From assembly GCA_933228895.1 (NCBI GenBank), contig OW121850.1, positions 31,319,773 through 31,383,772 of the forward strand: a stretch of DNA of 64,000 bases, written 5' to 3'. Origin of the DNA: Platycnemis pennipes. Its lineage: Eukaryota; Arthropoda; Insecta; Odonata; Platycnemididae. Under the pieces are notes generated by a model, which saw only the letters and a list, made by a program, of their open reading frames with translations, did not search any database and was not told where the DNA came from. Position 1 is the stretch's first letter; each line of letters begins with the position of its first letter. Below, piece after piece: positions 60,352-64,000 of this stretch. A program made the translations under genes and the position numbers.

Positions 60352-60424
60352 TACATCTACATCTAGGTAATACCCTACGATAAGGGTATGAGGCCCATAC
60401 GGGTAATATGGCAGAGGGGTATTA
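60352..60424 (+). repeat. Diverged copy of the CTACATCTACAT repeat
   Basis: TTACATCTACATCTAGGTAATACCCT retains the head and ATACCCT. The following CGATAAGGGTATGAGG..AATATGGCAGAGGGGTATTAG loosely follows the core (GAGGGTGTGTGGCAGGGGGTG). The call rests mainly on the head. Confidence 0.4.
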
Positions 60425-60479
60425 GAAGTGAGTCATTCTGAATGTTTTGATAAATTCAATTTTATCTAATTCTTGAGTT

Positions 60480-61200
60480 ATTGTGGGATATACTCCTGTT
60501 TTCATTACGGAGCGGGTTCTCCTCTATCTCCCTCTCCATCAATCTCTCTTCTTCCCAAGTAACTAACGCGGCTCGGATAGGAAAAAGAGATGGATCTTCT
60601 CGGGTAGTATTTTGCGCGTTGCTTCGCACGTTCATCTCCCACCCGCGAATTTATTATGGAGATTGGGAACGAGACAAGCATAAGGAAAAATCTACCCGGC
60701 CACTAAATAACCCTCCTTCCTCTACCATTCCCGCTTCCCCTTCCAACCTCCTTTGGTTTATCATATTGCACCCCGTATATCAACGGGGTTTTTGTATTCC
60801 CCACCTTCTCAATAACTTAAGGGAGCGAATCGATAATCATCTTAGGGTACTCGAGGAGGGATGGAGGAGATGAAGAAGAAAAGATGGAAAGACGGAAAAG
60901 GGGTTTTCTTTTTTTATCCTCGAAGAGAACGCAGGGTAAAGAGGAAGAATGAAAGGAAGAGCGGAGGGTGGGTGGCAGGAGGTGTGTGAGGGGAGGGAGC
61001 GAACGTTTTGGCTGAGAGAAAAGGTTGGTGACGTCATGTGGCTGGAAGTGTGACGTGGGGGAGGGGGGAAGGGGTGTCGAGCCGCGGAAGGGTGAGGAAG
61101 GATTTATGCGTAAAGGGCCTTGGAATAAAAATGGCGGATGCTGGGGTATTCTATGGGAACTGGAGGAGATGCGATGCGATACTGACACATCGTTGTCATA
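60480..61200. other. GC-rich island with CT then GA asymmetry
   Basis: A pyrimidine-rich half (60490-60780) is followed by a purine-rich half (60850-61170). Open frames of up to 132 codons on the minus strand match this bias. GTGACGTCATGTGGC near 61028 contains a consensus-like CRE (TGACGTCA), which may be functional or chance. No gene is called. Confidence 0.4.
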
Positions 61201-61952
61201 TCTCATAGCAAGCACATCTTCATCTACGTCCTTATAATTCTATTCTAGTCCACATAATTTGTCACAAGGGCTCCGGAACACTAAACTTTTAGTTTTCGTA
61301 TAATTCAGGAAGATACGAGTATTTTCCTCAAAAAATTTGAATGACAGTGTTTTCCATCTAATACGTATTCCATAACCTTGGTTCTGTAATCGCTGAGTAC
61401 CATGAAAAGGGAATTTATGCTTGCTGCATTTATATACCTATGCCGTCTCTGATAATGTATTCTTTGTTTGATGTGGCCCATCATGTTTGCTGCACCATAA
61501 TGAAAACTTCATTAGCTTAAATGCGTAATTTGTAAACTTATCTTCCCTATACATATTAAAGATGTTCCCTTTTTCTTCTTGAAATTGAGGGAGTACCTTC
61601 ATTATGTATTCAATTATGAAGCTATTTGTTCTTTCTTCTCATTGATTTACATTTAAAGTCATCATTCCCAAGTGATTAAATTAACTATATAAGAATGAGG
61701 CATAAATAAAATTACATTGTAAAAATCAACTGGCTTTACGAGTCATCAACTGTCCTATCCTACGTATCAGCCCTTGTTTCTTATATGCTTGTATAACCCG
61801 GCTTCTCTTCTTACTTAGGTGTATCCCTATCTGGACGGGAAATTTAAGGCTACTTTCACATTCTCCTATCTATCACTTTCGTGTCTTCTCTCTTCCATTT
61901 TTACCATGTAAATATGAGTATGTACTCTGATGTATCTACTGTTATTGATGTT

Positions 61953-62278
61953 AATTGGGGAGGTGACCAAAAACCTGAAGCCATTAGCGCCAGAGAGGAT
62001 AGGTGGGTAACTGGATAAAGTTAAAAGCTTTGAGGTGGCGAAAAAAGAATGGAGATAAATCCGGTGTCGGCATTAGCCTGCTCATGGCGAAAGGTGCCAA
62101 AAGACCACGGATTAACGTCCCATCCGACGGACGGAGTACTGGACATGGAAAGCTTTTCACGAGATACTCAAGATGGGATCGGCATACCAATGAAAAATAT
62201 CTTCCATATGCTGGGATTCAAACCCTTATTCTCGGACTGGAAGGCTAATACTTTGACTACCACACCATCCCGATCCCC
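61953..62278 (-). mobile_element. tRNA-derived SINE (type 1), minus strand
   Basis: The reverse complement begins CGGGGATCGGGATGGTGTGGTAGTCAAAG and has a B-box-like GGGTTTGAATCCC. It continues through GTCCGTCGGATGGGACGTTAATCCGTGG to GCCGACACCGGATTTATCTCC and an end near GGTCACCTCCCC. The alignment with the 36370 copy is full length with scattered changes, and the promoter boxes are partly kept. Confidence 0.8.
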
Positions 62279-62284
62279 GATTCA

Positions 62285-64000
62285 AATTCATTCTTCTTAT
62301 TTTGTCCACTTCTCTAGTTTATATATATGGTTGAATATTTCTTTTCGTTATTTCTTCCGATACTTATTTTATGACTAATGTTTTGGCTGTTAAATAGTTG
62401 TATTGGTGGATTGGCTATGCTAGATTTGTTAGTATTATATTATGTTATAATCATACAGCATGTGGTTACGGATTCATATGCTCACAATGTTATTTGAAAC
62501 GTACCTATCACAAGCATGCCTATTATTCATGAAGGACTTTCTATGCATAGCTTCATTTCAATTTTTCGATGAACAAATTTTTTTAAACTTTATTTTCTAA
62601 CATTCGTTATCTTGATGTGCTTAAATTATTGTAGCCTGGTTAAGAATCACATATGCATATTTCGCGTTATAGCAATCGTTATCGCTAACGCTTACCCCTT
62701 AGAGCGGCCCAGGGTTAATAATAACCGTCTGTAAAATTCGCTCCACTGATTTTGATAAGCGATTTGAAGTGCTGTGCGAAAAATGGAGAACGGAGATCAC
62801 GTTCTGTCTGACATAAGTTAAATCAAAAATTAACGATAACGCCAGCACACGCCTTATTAAGATCCATGATCGAGGCCCAGGGCATTTTTAGTATACTTTG
62901 TGGTACACCACTAACGTTATGGAGTCAAGATAAATGCAACATTTTAGCACGAAACCAATCTACCTTAACACCCGTGTTTTACTGTATTAAAGGAATGAAA
63001 ATACTCTGGTAGTGATTATTTTTAAAAATTTCACGACAAAAATTTGAAATGTATTCAAACAACTTTCAGAGTTATTCTTTAATTTTTTTTAAAAGGAAAT
63101 TAGTTTAGCTTCTTCAGGCATTCTTTGTAAGCTAAGTGTGTTCAGGTATAATGTAGACTTGTAAATCTCTATAATGAAAAAAGGAACTCTCTGAGACGAT
63201 CCAGATTTTAACAAGCTTGAGCTCAAAGTGCGGGTCGTAATTTATGCTTGCTAGAACATACTTGAAGCCAGAAAAAACTTATAAAAATATTGGAATGAAT
63301 AAATAAAAATGAAAATACGGTCTTGTGTACGTAAGAAAATCTCTGCATCCGTTAATGTCTTGTGGAAGAGGAAACGTGGTCCCGGGGGCTATTCGTTCGC
63401 TTACTCTCCGTAAAAAAATACAGACAAAATGTCTTGGATTAGGCCATGGGCCCTCCCGCTACGTTTTATACCCTGTCTCTTGAAGCCAATCCCCATCCTC
63501 CTCCACAATCAAGCCAATTAGTGAGTGTTCCTCTCCTTGCAAGCTTCTGTCCTCTCTCCCCTTCCTATATTCCCCATCTTTCCCCTCTCCTGCCGAAACA
63601 GAGTCGTAAATGTATCAATGTGATAATAATGGCCATTTGTACCGAACCCGATAGCACCTTATTGGCTTTAAACTATTGCCTGATGGGAGCATATGCCTAT
63701 GATACCGCAGATTGATACAATTTGGAGATGATAAACACTTGAAAAAATATAAGAACTTAATGAAAGGGACTGAATACGCTAATCATGGGCTGTAATAGGT
63801 TTGCTGTAGCTGGTGATGAATATGCCTACTTATTGTATTTATTGGTAAATGTGGTGGTAGCACCTTCATTTCACCTAGTCTCCACAAATTTATTCGTGGA
63901 AGTTCGAAAAAATAAATATTGTACATATTATTTTCTGACTATTGTTGTCTTGTTTAATTCAAATTCGTTAAACAAAAATGTAATTTAACTTTTCTTAAGC
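62285..64000. other. Non-coding stretch to the window end
   Basis: AT-rich sequence apart from a small CT-rich patch at 63440-63600. Short plus frames at 63446-63715 and 63785-63988 lack motifs and splice context. No repeat, RNA gene or element boundary was recognised. Confidence 0.5.

Overview
This window reads as intronic or intergenic DNA of a large, repeat-rich animal genome, most likely an insect or other arthropod. The signs are AT-rich background DNA, short CpG- and CT/GA-rich islands every few kilobases, GT-AG splice signals around the one convincing coding segment, degenerate non-LTR retrotransposons, several tRNA-derived SINE families, and a dispersed repeat opening with CTACATCTACAT. 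I see no bacterial or viral gene organisation, no operons, no CRISPR array and no intact tRNA or rRNA gene. The species cannot be fixed from the sequence alone.

The only well-supported host coding sequence is one exon at about 6659-7038 (+). It has a polypyrimidine tract and CAG acceptor, a short upstream ORF, an ATG at 6765, 91 codons of low-complexity Gly/His/Pro/Ser-rich protein, and a GTGAGT donor. A GC-rich island at 4380-5140 could hold its upstream untranslated exon or promoter. A second, weaker candidate is a short signal-peptide exon at 10267-10329 (+), behind an arthropod-type initiator (TCAGTG). No further coding exon is recognisable on the plus strand, so the rest is probably very long intron or intergenic DNA.

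Most of the remaining interpretable sequence is mobile-element debris. Two minus-strand copies of the C-terminal end of a non-LTR reverse transcriptase (28316-28852 and 48395-48944) share both ends, and each has its own 11-bp target-site duplication. Five copies of one roughly 320-bp tRNA-derived SINE lie at 16.4, 23.0, 36.4, 39.0 and 62.0 kb; the 36.4-kb copy keeps a 10-bp duplication. Other tRNA-like SINE units lie at 7.8, 30.6, 30.8 and 52.6 kb. Seven copies of the CTACATCTACAT / CCCTGCAAGCCACC repeat were found, two of them bracketing the exon. Fainter remnants include a possible Penelope-like C-terminus near 16 kb, a (TAA)n-tailed LINE-like 3' end at 36.2 kb, and two degraded minus-strand coding-like tracts at 33.2-33.5 and 34.3-35.0 kb.

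The most striking non-coding structures are a near-perfect hairpin of about 51-bp arms (54864-54971) inside 14-bp direct repeats, and a 24-bp tandem array (17823-17985) that is open in frame on both strands. Most long open frames in the CT/GA-rich islands are compositional artefacts. I found no convincing new multi-gene system here; the best leads are the exon, the signal-peptide exon, the hairpin element and the pair of equal-length retrotransposon fragments.
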